NCBI GenBank assembly: GCA_046292345.1
Contig: JBKBRC010000043.1
Location: 1-19,532, forward strand
DNA length: 19,532 nt
Source: JBKBRC01 sp046292345
GTDB taxonomy: Bacteria; Bacteroidota; Rhodothermia; Rhodothermales; Rubricoccaceae
Direction: 5' to 3'
The notes below the pieces were generated by a model. The model saw only the letters and a program-made list of their open reading frames with translations, searched no databases and was not told the DNA's origin. Shown here piece by piece: positions 1 through 7,224 of the stretch; positions within the stretch are counted from its first letter, which is position 1; the number at the start of each line of letters is the position of its first letter. Both the position numbers and the translations under genes were made by a program.

Positions 1-2
1 CG

Positions 3-1145
3 CTCGCCGCACGCGGCCACACCGTGCGACACGGCTACTCCGCGACGAACCTGACGCCACAGGGCGCGCTCGCGCCGCAGCCGGACGACCCGGAGACGTT
101 CAGCGTGGATCCGCTCGTGCTCGCGCACCCGGTCGAGAAGCGCGGGCGCTCGCTCAGCGCGCTCGTCGCGCGGCGGCAGGCCGAGACCGCCTACGGCCGC
201 CTGCTCGAGGAGCGCCTGGCCGCCTTCGCGCCCGAGGTCGTGCTCGCGGCCAACACGCCGCTCGACGCGCTCGCCCGCGTGCACGCCTTCGCGCGCCGGC
301 GCGGCACGCGCATCGTCAACTGGCTGCAGGACATCCTCTCGGTCGGCACGCACCGCGTGCTCCGGCAGCGCCTGCCCGTCGCGGGCGACCTCGTGGGGCG
401 CTACTACCTCGGCGTCGAGCGGCGCCTGCTCCAGCGCGCCGACGCCGTCGTGGCCATCACGCAGGACTTCGTGCCGCTGCTCGCGCGCTGGCAGGTGCCG
501 GCCGGGCGCGTGCACGTGGTCGAAAACTGGGCGCCGCTCGAGAGCATGCCGCCGCGCCCCAAGGACAACCCGTGGAGCCGCGCGCAGGGCCTGGCCGGGC
601 ACCGCGTCGTGCTCTACGCCGGCACGCTCGGGCTCAAGCATAACCCCGAACTGCTCGCCCGCCTCGCCGAGCGCCTGCGCGCGGACGCGCGCGCGCGCGT
701 GGTCGTGATCTCGGAGGGCGCCGGGGCAGACTGGCTCGCCGAGCAGAAGGCCGCGCGCGGGCTCGGCAACCTCGTCCTCCTCCCGTTCCAGCCCTTCGAG
801 GCGCTGCCGGACGTGCACGGCGCGGCGGACGTGCTCGCGGCCATCCTCGAGCCCGACGCCGGCGTGTTCTCCGTTCCCTCGAAGGTGCTCTCGTACCTGT
901 GCGCCGCGCGGCCTGTGCTGCTCGCCGTCCCGCCCGAGAACCTCGCCGCGCGCATCGTCGCCCGCGAGGGGGCCGGCGTGGTCGTTCCGCCAACCGCCCC
1001 CGAGGCGTTCGCCCGCGAGGCCGCGCGCCTGCTCGCCGACGAAAGGCGCTGCGCCGAGGCCGGGCGCGCCGGGCGCGCCTACGCCGAACGTTCGTTCGAC
1101 ATCGACGCCATCACGGACCGTTTCGAGCGCATCTTGGCCGGCTGA
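3..1145 (+). CDS. Glycosyltransferase family 4 (WbuB/WcaI-like), 5'-truncated by window edge
   Basis: This is a GT-B fold glycosyltransferase, likely a sugar transferase for exopolysaccharide, O-antigen or capsule assembly at the inner face of the membrane. The frame is open from base 3 and reads LAARGHTVRHGYS, a typical first beta-strand and loop of a GT4 N-domain, so the GTG at 24 is internal and the true start lies before the window. 380 residues are visible. An NWLQDILS segment near residue 112 resembles the W-QD motif of WbuB/WcaI enzymes. The C-domain has the donor-site stretch EPDAGVFSVPSKVLSYLCAA, where GT4 enzymes contact the nucleotide sugar, and it ends in the usual Rossmann helix and AYAERSFD tail. 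The stop is TGA at 1143. The sugar and acceptor cannot be told from sequence alone. A repeat array begins six bases after the stop. Confidence 0.88.
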   Translation, partial: LAARGHTVRHGYSATNLTPQGALAPQPDDPETFSVDPLVLAHPVEKRGRSLSALVARRQAETAYGRLLEERLAAFAPEVVLAANTPLDALARVHAFARRRGTRIVNWLQDILSVGTHRVLRQRLPVAGDLVGRYYLGVERRLLQRADAVVAITQDFVPLLARWQVPAGRVHVVENWAPLESMPPRPKDNPWSRAQGLAGHRVVLYAGTLGLKHNPELLARLAERLRADARARVVVISEGAGADWLAEQKAARGLGNLVLLPFQPFEALPDVHGAADVLAAILEPDAGVFSVPSKVLSYLCAARPVLLAVPPENLAARIVAREGAGVVVPPTAPEAFAREAARLLADERRCAEAGRAGRAYAERSFDIDAITDRFERILAG

Positions 1146-1150
1146 GGGCG

Positions 1151-1216
1151 GCCCGGCCAGACGAGGGCCCGGCCAGACGAGGGCCCGGCCAGACGAGGGC
1201 CCGGCCAGACGAGGGC
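1151..1216. repeat. 16-bp tandem repeat, four copies, running into gap 1
   Basis: Four perfect copies of GCCCGGCCAGACGAGG (1151, 1167, 1183, 1199) are followed by two more matching bases, and then the N run starts. There are no spacers, so this is a minisatellite and not a CRISPR. It begins directly after the glycosyltransferase stop codon. The full array length is unknown because the assembly breaks inside it. Confidence 0.95.
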
Positions 1217-1316
1217 NNNNNNNNNNNNNNNNNNNNNNNNNNNNNNNNNNNNNNNNNNNNNNNNNNNNNNNNNNNNNNNNNNNNNNNNNNNNNNNNNNNN
1301 NNNNNNNNNNNNNNNN
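1217..1316. other. Assembly gap 1 (100 N)
   Basis: Exactly 100 N, a standard placeholder for a gap of unknown length. The left edge is a 16-bp tandem repeat and the right edge a different 21-bp tandem repeat, so the assembly probably failed on repetitive DNA. Any gene content is unknown. Confidence 0.97.
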
Positions 1317-1358
1317 GGGCGACGAGGCGGGCGCGCAGGGCGACGAGGCGGGCACGCA
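1317..1358. repeat. 21-bp tandem repeat, two copies after gap 1
   Basis: Two copies of a 21-base unit (1317-1337 and 1338-1358) differ at one base. A third, decaying copy starts at 1359 (GGGCGGCGA). The unit shares the word GACGAGG with the 16-bp array on the other side of the gap, but it is otherwise different. This suggests two arrays or an array that changes unit inside the gap. Confidence 0.85.
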
Positions 1359-1403
1359 GGGCGGCGAACATAGGCGTCGGGGCAGGTGCGTCGCTAACGG
1401 CGC

Positions 1404-1433
1404 GCGGCGCGTGCCGGGTTCCGCACGCGCCGC
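1404..1433 (-). terminator. Perfect 11-bp hairpin after the propeller gene
   Basis: Bases 1404-1414 pair perfectly with 1423-1433 around an 8-base loop (CGGGTTCC). The hairpin lies seven bases past the stop of the reverse-strand gene that ends at 1441. There is no T-tract behind it, so it may be a terminator of the weak-tail type or an mRNA 3'-end stabiliser. The structure is seen directly; the role is inferred from position. Confidence 0.5.
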
Positions 1434-1440
1434 CGGGGCG

Positions 1441-2622
1441 TCAGCGCGTCACGACGAGCCGCACGGCGGCCTCCGCTGCAGGGCCGGACGCTCGGACGAC
1501 GTAGACGCCCGGCGCCAGCGTCGCCGCGTCGACGGCGAGCGCGAGCGTGCCCGCGGCGGCGGGGCCGTCGTGGAGCGTGCGGACGCGCCGCCCGAGCAGG
1601 TCATACACGTCGACGCGCACCGTCTGCGCCTGCGGCACCGTCAGCCGGATCGCAGTCTGCCCGGCGGCCGGGTTCGGCGCCGGCGCGGCCAGGGCGAACG
1701 CGGCCGGGGCGGCGTCCGCCTCGCCCGGCGTCGTCGCCCCGGCGAGCGGGACGCGCGAGATGAAGCGGTACTGCCCGCCCGTGATCTTCGTGCTGAGGAT
1801 GGTGCCCTCGCGGTCGATCTCGTAGACCCCCGCCGACGTCGAGACGAGCAGCGTGCCTCCGGGCAGTTCGTGGACGCCGCGCGGAGCGCCTTGCAGCGCC
1901 GGCAGCGCGTAGAACCCGACCGGCGCGCCCTCGGGGGTGTACTCGTAGTAGCCGCGCGTATCGGCCGGGCTGAAGTTGGCCACGAGCACGTTGCCGTTGG
2001 CCGCCAGCGCCATCTGCTGCGGGAAGTTGATCGGCGTGGCGAACGTATCGACGGGCACGCCGGCGTGCGTGTACCGCAGCACGCTGCTCGTGCCCGAGGC
2101 TCCGACGAGCAGATCGTCCCCGCTGTAGAGCACCGACCACGGCGACGAGAGCCCGTTCGACCCGGCCGCGACGACCTGCCCGAGATACGTGCCCTGCGCA
2201 TCGAAGGCGACGACGGCGTTGCTGTTGTCGCTGCCGGCCACGGTCACGAGCAGGCGCTCCCCGGCCGGGTCGTAGGCCATGCCACGGATGTTGTCCAGAA
2301 TGGCCGTATTTGCCCCCCCGGCCGGCGCAAACACGCGCACGAACTCGCCGGCAGCGCTGTATTCCCATACCACGTCGGCGACCTGGTCCGAGATAAACAC
2401 CCCCGTGCTATCGAAGTTGGGAAGCACGTGCACGATGGTCCCGAAGCGCGCCGCGTCTTCGATGAAACGGGGCTCGAGCACGTCGCCGGAGGTGGCGTCG
2501 AGCTTCATGACACGCTTGTTGATCGAGTCCGGAATGAGCAGGTACGCGGCCTGCGCGGCGGCACCGGGCACGGCAGTGACGAGCAGCGCGGCCAGAACGA
2601 CGAGGCGAGGAGCAATCTGCAT
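1441..2622 (-). CDS. Secreted NHL/SMP-30-like beta-propeller with type IX secretion sorting domain
   Basis: This 393-residue protein is probably exported by Sec and then sent to the cell surface or medium by the type IX secretion system. Residues 1-24 form a signal peptide (MQIAPRLVVLAALLVTAVPG, then AAAQ). The middle, about 25-295, is a run of propeller strands of the NHL/SMP-30 type, such as IRGMAYDPAGERLLVT, WSVLYSGDDLLVGAS and RGVHELPGGTLLVST. The last 85 or so residues are a Por secretion tail with PAPNPAAGQTAIRL, VDVYDLLGRRVRTL and a final APGVYVVRASG...VRLVVTR block. The ATG at 2622 puts the signal peptide at the very start. No catalytic residues can be assigned, so the role is probably binding or structural. 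It is divergent from the lipoprotein hydrolase gene across 130 bases. Confidence 0.85.
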   Translation of the reverse strand: MQIAPRLVVLAALLVTAVPGAAAQAAYLLIPDSINKRVMKLDATSGDVLEPRFIEDAARFGTIVHVLPNFDSTGVFISDQVADVVWEYSAAGEFVRVFAPAGGANTAILDNIRGMAYDPAGERLLVTVAGSDNSNAVVAFDAQGTYLGQVVAAGSNGLSSPWSVLYSGDDLLVGASGTSSVLRYTHAGVPVDTFATPINFPQQMALAANGNVLVANFSPADTRGYYEYTPEGAPVGFYALPALQGAPRGVHELPGGTLLVSTSAGVYEIDREGTILSTKITGGQYRFISRVPLAGATTPGEADAAPAAFALAAPAPNPAAGQTAIRLTVPQAQTVRVDVYDLLGRRVRTLHDGPAAAGTLALAVDAATLAPGVYVVRASGPAAEAAVRLVVTR

Positions 2623-2649
2623 GGGTCTGCGGAGGGACGTGGTAAACGG

Positions 2650-2657
2650 AGAACCTA
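2650..2657 (-). promoter_or_regulatory. Possible -7 element of the propeller gene
   Basis: The reverse strand reads TAGGTTCT, a partial match to the Bacteroidota -7 box TAnnTTTG, 28 bases before the ATG at 2622. No good TTG -33 box was found at the expected distance, so this is tentative. Confidence 0.25.
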
Positions 2658-2752
2658 ACCTCCCTCGGCGCCGGCGGCTCGCGCACCCGCTGGCACCCTG
2701 CGACGCGGCGCGCGTTCAGCCGTGGCCCGTTCTGCCCCACCTCCCGCTCTCG

Positions 2753-3859
2753 GTGCGCGCCCTGCTGCTGCTCTTCCTCCTCGTCGGCTGCGCCTCGCCC
2801 GAAACCGGCGACGCGGCCGACCGCTCCGGCACGCGCGGGATGGACGCGGCGCTGCTCGCGCAGGCCCGCGCCGACGCCGACTCGCTCGGGCGGCTGCATG
2901 CGCTGCTCGTGGCGCGCCGCGGCGAGACGCTGCTCGCGCACCGCGTGCGCGGCCCCGCGCTCGACGAGCCCGCCAACGTCAAGTCGGCTTCGAAGAGCGT
3001 GCTCTCGGCGCTCGTCGGCATCGCCATCGCTCGGGGCGTGCTGACCGGGCTCGACCAGCCCGTGGCGCCGCTGCTCGGCGAGCGCCTCCCGCCGGGGGCC
3101 GATCCGCTCGTACGTACGCTCACCGTGGAGCACCTGCTCGCCATGCAGGCCGGCCTCGAGCCGACCTCGGGCGCCAACTACGGCCGCTTCTCGGTCTCCG
3201 ACGACTGGGTGCGCTTCACGCTCACGCGCCCGTTCGAGGAGCCGCCGGGCGGCGGCATCCGCTACTCGACCGGCGCGAGCCACGTGCTCGGCGTGGCGCT
3301 CGCGCGCGCGGCCGGACGCTCGCTGCACGCGCTCGCGGCCGAGTGGCTCGGCGAGCCGCTCGGCATCGCCGTGCCGCCGTGGGCGCGCGACCCGCAGGGC
3401 GACTTCTTCGGCGGCAACGACATGCTGCTCTCGGCCGAGGCGCTGCTCGCCTTTGGCGAGATGTACCGCCGCGGAGGCGTCGCCGGGCGCGGGCGTGACG
3501 CGGTGCGCGTGCTGCCCGAAGCCTGGATCCGCGAGTCGTGGACGCCCCGCGGGCGCTCGCCGAGCAGCGGGTTCAGGCACGGGCTCGGATGGTGGATCTC
3601 GGAGGCGCGCGGGCACCCGGTCTACTTCGCATGGGGCTACGGCGGGCAGATGGTGTTCGTCGTGCCCTCGCTCTCGCTGACGGTCGTCATGACGTCGGAC
3701 TGGGAGACGACGAGCGCGGCCGATGGTCACCTAGCCGCCCTCCACCGCCTGCTCGCCGACCGGCTCATCCCGGCCGCTGAGCGGGGCGCCGCGCCCGCCC
3801 GCCGGGGCCGCGATCCCGCCCCGCCGGCAGGGGCGCTGGAACGTCCCGATCCACGATAG
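2753..3859 (+). CDS. Lipoprotein serine hydrolase, class C beta-lactamase/penicillin-binding family
   Basis: This is a 368-residue serine hydrolase of the beta-lactamase fold (esterase, peptidase or amide hydrolase; substrate unknown), probably anchored in the periplasm as a lipoprotein. The GTG at 2753 is preferred because it starts directly at MRALLLLFLLVGCASPETG, a lipoprotein signal with lipobox LVGC and lipidated Cys13. The in-frame reading further upstream has no start-like context. The nucleophile motif SxxK is S78-A-S-K81, followed by SVLSALVGIAI. The second motif is Y171-S-T in place of the usual Y-x-N. The third (HTG/KTG) position appears to be Y296-GGQ. This pattern resembles the Beta-lactamase-domain hydrolases related to 6-aminohexanoate-dimer hydrolase more than true beta-lactamases. 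The last 30 residues are Pro/Arg-rich and may be disordered. A terminator follows the stop. Confidence 0.85.
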   Translation: MRALLLLFLLVGCASPETGDAADRSGTRGMDAALLAQARADADSLGRLHALLVARRGETLLAHRVRGPALDEPANVKSASKSVLSALVGIAIARGVLTGLDQPVAPLLGERLPPGADPLVRTLTVEHLLAMQAGLEPTSGANYGRFSVSDDWVRFTLTRPFEEPPGGGIRYSTGASHVLGVALARAAGRSLHALAAEWLGEPLGIAVPPWARDPQGDFFGGNDMLLSAEALLAFGEMYRRGGVAGRGRDAVRVLPEAWIRESWTPRGRSPSSGFRHGLGWWISEARGHPVYFAWGYGGQMVFVVPSLSLTVVMTSDWETTSAADGHLAALHRLLADRLIPAAERGAAPARRGRDPAPPAGALERPDPR

Positions 3860-3865
3860 TGGACA

Positions 3866-3886
3866 CGCGCCCCCGGCCGGGGCGCG
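3866..3886 (+). terminator. Rho-independent terminator after the serine hydrolase
   Basis: An 8-bp perfect GC stem (3866-3873 with 3879-3886) around a 5-base loop starts seven bases after the stop. It is followed by GTTTGCAGGGTTTT, which supplies an interrupted U-tract. This is one of the two best terminator candidates in the window. Confidence 0.65.
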
Positions 3887-3975
3887 GTTTGCAGGGTTTT
3901 CGCACCCGCTCGCGCCTGGCACACGCCTTGGCACGCGAGCGCGCAGAACCAGCCGGCGGAGCCCCGCCACCTGCC

Positions 3976-4760
3976 ATGCGCCTTGCTTCTCTCCTCGCGC
4001 TGCTACTCGCCCTCGCACCGCTTGCCACGAGCGCGCAGCCGCGCCTCCCGCAGATCGCCGTCGCTGCCTCAGCCCAGGCCTCGAACGATCGGCTCGTGCA
4101 AGAGGCCTTGCTCGATCTGCGCCTCGGGCAGGACCGCCGGACACGCGCGGCCGTCCCGGAGGCCTTCGCGGCGCTGTGGCCCCGCGAGCGCTACGACCGC
4201 TACCGGCTCACGCGGACGCAGGCCCGCGCGCTCGCGCTCACGGCCGCCGACCTCGCCGGCGCCTCCCGCGTCCGTCCCGGCGACCGCTACGACGACCGGC
4301 ACGACGACTGGCGCGACGACNNNNNNNNNNNNNNNNNNNNNNNNNNNNNNNNNNNNNNNNNNNNNNNNNNNNNNNNNNNNNNNNNNNNNNNNNNNNNNNN
4401 NNNNNNNNNNNNNNNNNNNNCGACGACTGGCGCGACGACCGCTACGGCGACCGCTACGGCGACTGGCGCAGCCGGCCAGCCGGCCACCAGGCGCTGCTCG
4501 CGCAGCTCAGCAACGCCGTCTACGACCTCGCCGACGCCGTCCCGGCCAACCGCTTCCGGCCTTTCCTCTCGGGCGAGGAGCGCACGCTCGCGCGGCGGCA
4601 GGCGCAGGACATCCGCCGCGACGCGCTCACAGTCGGCTGCTTCCCGCTCGCCGACCTCGCGCAGCAGCTCCGCGCCGACGCCGAGCCTGTCAACGCGAGC
4701 CGCGAGCGCGTCGTGCGCACCATCGACGAGATGCGGGCCGCGCTCGTACGCTGCCGCTGA
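3976..4760 (+). CDS. Secreted protein with D/R/W/Y-rich repeat, interrupted by assembly gap 2
   Basis: I do not recognise the family. The ATG at 3976 opens with a clear signal peptide (MRLASLLALLLALAPLATSA), so the product is exported. Residues 25-100 are a mostly helical-looking, charged domain. From about residue 103 the sequence becomes a repeat of YDDRHDDWRDD type. The 100-N gap at 4321-4420 falls inside this repeat. After the gap it resumes as DDWRDDRYGDRYGDWR and then a helical C-domain of about 95 residues with two cysteines (GCF and final CR). The two halves lie in different frames relative to the placeholder N run (pre-gap codons from 4318, post-gap from 4422). Because the gap length is arbitrary, this is not evidence of a frameshift. 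About 115 and 112 residues are visible. Both halves are clearly one gene because the repeat matches on each side. Confidence 0.72.
4284..4467. repeat. Coding repeat of Asp/Arg/Trp/Tyr codons around gap 2
   Basis: The words GACGACTGGCGCGACGAC and CGCTACGGCGAC recur on both sides of the N run, coding DDWRDD and RYGD. The repeat is in frame and alternates acidic and basic residues with aromatic ones. Copy number is unknown because the gap lies within it. Confidence 0.8.
4321..4420. other. Assembly gap 2 (100 N), inside a coding repeat
   Basis: Exactly 100 N, a placeholder. The same codon-level repeat flanks it on both sides, so the missing piece is most likely further repeat copies of the secreted protein gene. 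Confidence 0.97.
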
Positions 4761-4816
4761 CGGCACGCGCCGGCGCCCGCCGCGGCCGGCCCACCCCGTC
4801 CCGTCCTCGGCCTCTG

Positions 4817-4850
4817 CCGACGCGCACGCGCTGCCTGCCGTGCGCGTCGG
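4817..4850 (+). terminator. Perfect 12-bp inverted repeat downstream of the D/R/W-repeat gene
   Basis: Bases 4817-4828 pair perfectly with 4839-4850 around a 10-base loop, 56 bases after the stop at 4760. There is no U-tract. It may act as a terminator or be a REP-like palindrome. A related sequence with wobble pairs lies at about 6770-6800 inside the 74-residue gene. Confidence 0.45.
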
Positions 4851-4904
4851 TGCGTTCGTGTGCCGCCACGCAGGTACCGCGCAGAAAGGCCGGCGGCCCG
4901 CGCG

Positions 4905-4913
4905 TATGTTTTG
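4905..4913 (+). promoter_or_regulatory. Possible -7 element of the SBBP propeller gene
   Basis: TATGTTTTG resembles the Bacteroidota -7 box TAnnTTTG with one extra base, 41 bases before the ATG at 4955. It is a clear T-rich interruption in GC-rich DNA. No matching -33 TTG is evident. Confidence 0.35.
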
Positions 4914-4954
4914 CCTACGTCCCCGGACGATCGTCCTCTGCCGCCTGTCCCGCC

Positions 4955-6530
4955 ATGCGCCTGCTCTTGCTGCTCGCCTGCCTCCTGCCCTTACAGGCCC
5001 CGGCTCAACCGCTCGACGGCGTCGTAGGCGGCGGCGGGCCGGCCTCGGACGTGGCGAGCGACGTCGCCATCGGTCCGCAGGGGACGACGTTTGTGACGGG
5101 CACCTTCCGCGGCACGGCGTCCTTCGGCGGGCTCACGATCTCCGCGGCCGATGACGATCCGAACGCAACCTGGGACGATGCCTTCCTCGTCGCCTACACG
5201 CCCCAGCGCACGCCGCTCTGGGCACGGCGCGGTGGCACAGGCATCCTCAACGACTTCGGCAACGCCGTCGCCGCCACCCCCGATGGCGGTGTCGTCTGGG
5301 CGGGCACGTTCACGGCCCTGGCCCGCTTCGATGGCGGCGCCGCGCCCGACCGCACGCTGCAGGCCGTGGCCGACTTCGACGGTTTTGTGGCCAGGTATTC
5401 TGCCGCGGGAGACCTCGAGTGGGTCGAGGGCGTGCGCGGCCCGCAGCAGAACACGAGCCAGGGCCTGGCCGTGGATGCCGAGGGCCACGTCTACGTCGTC
5501 GGTCTCGTTCGGGGAACGGCGAGCATCGGCGGCGTGACGCTGACGAGCGCGGGCTCGTCCGACGCCTATCTCGTCAAACTCTCGCCCGATGGCGAGGCCC
5601 TCTGGGGGCTCACGATGGGCGGCGCGCAGGGCGTGGCCGCGTACGCCGTGGACGTCCACCCGGCCGGCGGCGTGGTCGTCGGGGGGCAGTTCGCGGGCGT
5701 GGCCGTCTTCGGCGCGATCCCGCTCCAGAGCACCGGCCAGAACGACGTCTTCGCCGCGCGCGTGTCCGCCGACGGGCAGGTCCTCTGGGCCAACCGCATC
5801 GGCGCCAGCGGGAACGAGTTCCAGCGGGGGCTCGCCGTCGCGCCCGACGGCAGCGTCTACCTCGTCGGCGCGTTTGGGGAGCAGATGCTTGTCGGGACGG
5901 ACATCCTCAGCAGCGCCGGCTTCTCGGACGTGCTCGTCGCGCGCTTCGCCGCCGACGGCGCGCCCGTCTGGGCCCGCCGCCTCGGCGGCGGCGGCTTCGA
6001 CTTCGGCGAAGCCGCCGCGGTGGACGCCGCCGGCAACGTGTATGTGACGGGCTACGTCGGCGGGACCGGCACCTACGACACCGGCGCGGGCACGACCGGC
6101 TACGCGACGGCCGGGGACAACGACGCCTTCCTCGCCGTCTACGCTCCGTCGGGCCGCCTGCTCGCGTTGCAGCTCGTCGGCAATACCAACCGGGACCAGG
6201 GCACGGGCGTGGCCGTAGGCGCCGGCAGCCGGCTTGCCCTTTCCGGGTGGTATCGCTCCTCGCTCACCGTGGGCAACGACACGATCACCGGGCAAGGTAG
6301 CAACGACGTTTTCGTCGCCTTCGGGACGAGCCTCGCCCCGCCGGTTCCGGCCGAGGAGGGCGCGGACGCCCCGGCGCTCGCCCTCGGCTTCTTCCCGAAC
6401 CCGTTCACGGCCTCGGGCACGGTCCTGCTCGCGCAGGAGGCGCCGGGCGCGGTCCGCCTCGAACTGCTCGACGTGCTCGGCCGCCGCGTCGCAGCGCTGC
6501 ATGAGGGGGTGCTCCCGGCGGGCACGAACA
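4955..6530 (+). CDS. Secreted seven-repeat SBBP-type beta-propeller with T9SS tail, 3' end lost in gap 3
   Basis: 525 residues are visible. The signal peptide is MRLLLLLACLLPLQAPAQP. Seven copies of a motif of the form D-[AV]-[FY]-[LV]-x-x-[YV]-x-x-x-G-x-x-x-W recur about every 61 residues. Examples are DAFLVAYTPQRTPLWARR near 75, DGFVARYSAAGDLEW near 142, DAYLVKLSPDGEALW near 203, DVFAARVSADGQVLW near 264 and DVLVARFAADGAPVW near 325. Two weaker copies lie near 390 and 451. This fits a seven-bladed SBBP propeller. From about residue 480 the type IX sorting domain begins (FFPNPFTASGTVLL, ELLDVLGRRVAALHEG), and it is cut at the N run before the GVYLVRL-type end. The product is probably a surface or released protein; ligand unknown. 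The start at 4955 puts the signal peptide first. Confidence 0.87.
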
Positions 6531-6630
6531 NNNNNNNNNNNNNNNNNNNNNNNNNNNNNNNNNNNNNNNNNNNNNNNNNNNNNNNNNNNNNNNNNNNNNN
6601 NNNNNNNNNNNNNNNNNNNNNNNNNNNNNN
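6531..6630. other. Assembly gap 3 (100 N)
   Basis: Exactly 100 N, a placeholder. It removes the stop codon and last part of the sorting domain of the propeller gene. The right edge is a 23-bp tandem repeat. Confidence 0.97.
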
Positions 6631-6683
6631 GTAGCCCGGCTCATCACGAAGCAGTAGCCCGGCTCATCACGAAGCGGTAGCCC
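6631..6683. repeat. 23-bp tandem repeat, two copies plus a partial, after gap 3
   Basis: Units at 6631-6653 and 6654-6676 differ only at the last base. A partial third copy (GTAGCCC) ends at 6683. The unit starts GTAGCCCGGCTCATCACG and has stops in some frames. It is therefore probably intergenic and not part of the sorting domain. Confidence 0.85.
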
Positions 6684-6707
6684 TCGGAGGCGCCCTCCGG
6701 CGCAGCC

Positions 6708-6932
6708 TCAGTCCCGCCGGAACCGCATGCGCCCGTGCAGGCGGATGCGGCCCGCCTCCACCCCTGCGATGCGCACGCACTGCCAGCCGTGTGCGTCGGC
6801 GTGCGCGTCTACGGACACGTCGGCGTCAGGCGGGAGCGCGGCGGCGCGGCGCACGGCGTCGGCGGCGTCGCGCCCGCGCGTCAGGCCGGACGTGGCGGCC
6901 GGCCCGACGGCGTCGAGTTCGAACTGGGGCAT
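6708..6932 (-). CDS. Small unknown protein, 74 residues
   Basis: The ATG at 6932 gives a 74-residue protein, MPQFELDAVGPAATSGLTRG at the start and HGRMRFRRD at the end. I do not recognise the family. It has no signal peptide or membrane segment and one cysteine (HGWQCVRIAG). The composition, with acidic N-half and basic C-end, is reasonable for a folded domain. The 13-bp repeat array lies upstream and the 23-bp array downstream. It could be read further upstream in the same frame, but that extension runs through the 13-bp array, which gives meaningless protein repeats, so this ATG is preferred. It may be a chance open frame in GC-rich DNA. A possible -7 box TAGCTTGG (7022-7029, reverse strand) lies 90 bases upstream. 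Confidence 0.5.
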   Translation of the reverse strand: MPQFELDAVGPAATSGLTRGRDAADAVRRAAALPPDADVSVDAHADAHGWQCVRIAGVEAGRIRLHGRMRFRRD

Positions 6933-7046
6933 CGGCGGAGAACAACGTGGTCCTGCAGCGGGGGAAAGCAGACGCACGGGCGCGCGCCTCGGGGCGGCGG
7001 GGGCGGCGTCGTAGATTGCAGCCAAGCTAGCACGCAGGCGGCCGGC

Positions 7047-7169
7047 GGAACGCCGACGCGGAACGCCGACGCGGAACGCCGACGCGGAACGCCGACGCGG
7101 AACGCCGACGCGGAACGCCGACGCGGAACGCCGACGCGGAACGCCGACGCGGAACGCCGACGCGGAACG
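7047..7169. repeat. 13-bp minisatellite, nine perfect copies
   Basis: Nine perfect copies of GGAACGCCGACGC start at 7047 and repeat every 13 bases to 7163, followed by GGAACG. The array sits 55 bases before the hpd start codon and upstream of the divergent small gene. It is intergenic. Because 13 is not a multiple of three and the unit lacks stops in most frames, it opens long false reading frames on both strands. Confidence 0.97.
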
Positions 7170-7224
7170 ACCGGCCCCTCTTCCCCGTCCCAAACCCACA
7201 CATCGGAAGCGCTTTTTTAGACCC

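Noticed and set aside
24..26. GTG start for the glycosyltransferase
   Set aside because: The frame continues upstream to the window edge with typical N-domain residues (LAARGHTV), so this codon is internal.
1151..1358. CRISPR array
   Set aside because: The units are directly adjacent with no spacers, and no cas gene is present. The same applies to the other tandem arrays.
4318..4424. Frameshift in the D/R/W-repeat gene
   Set aside because: The apparent change of frame spans a 100-N placeholder whose true length is unknown.
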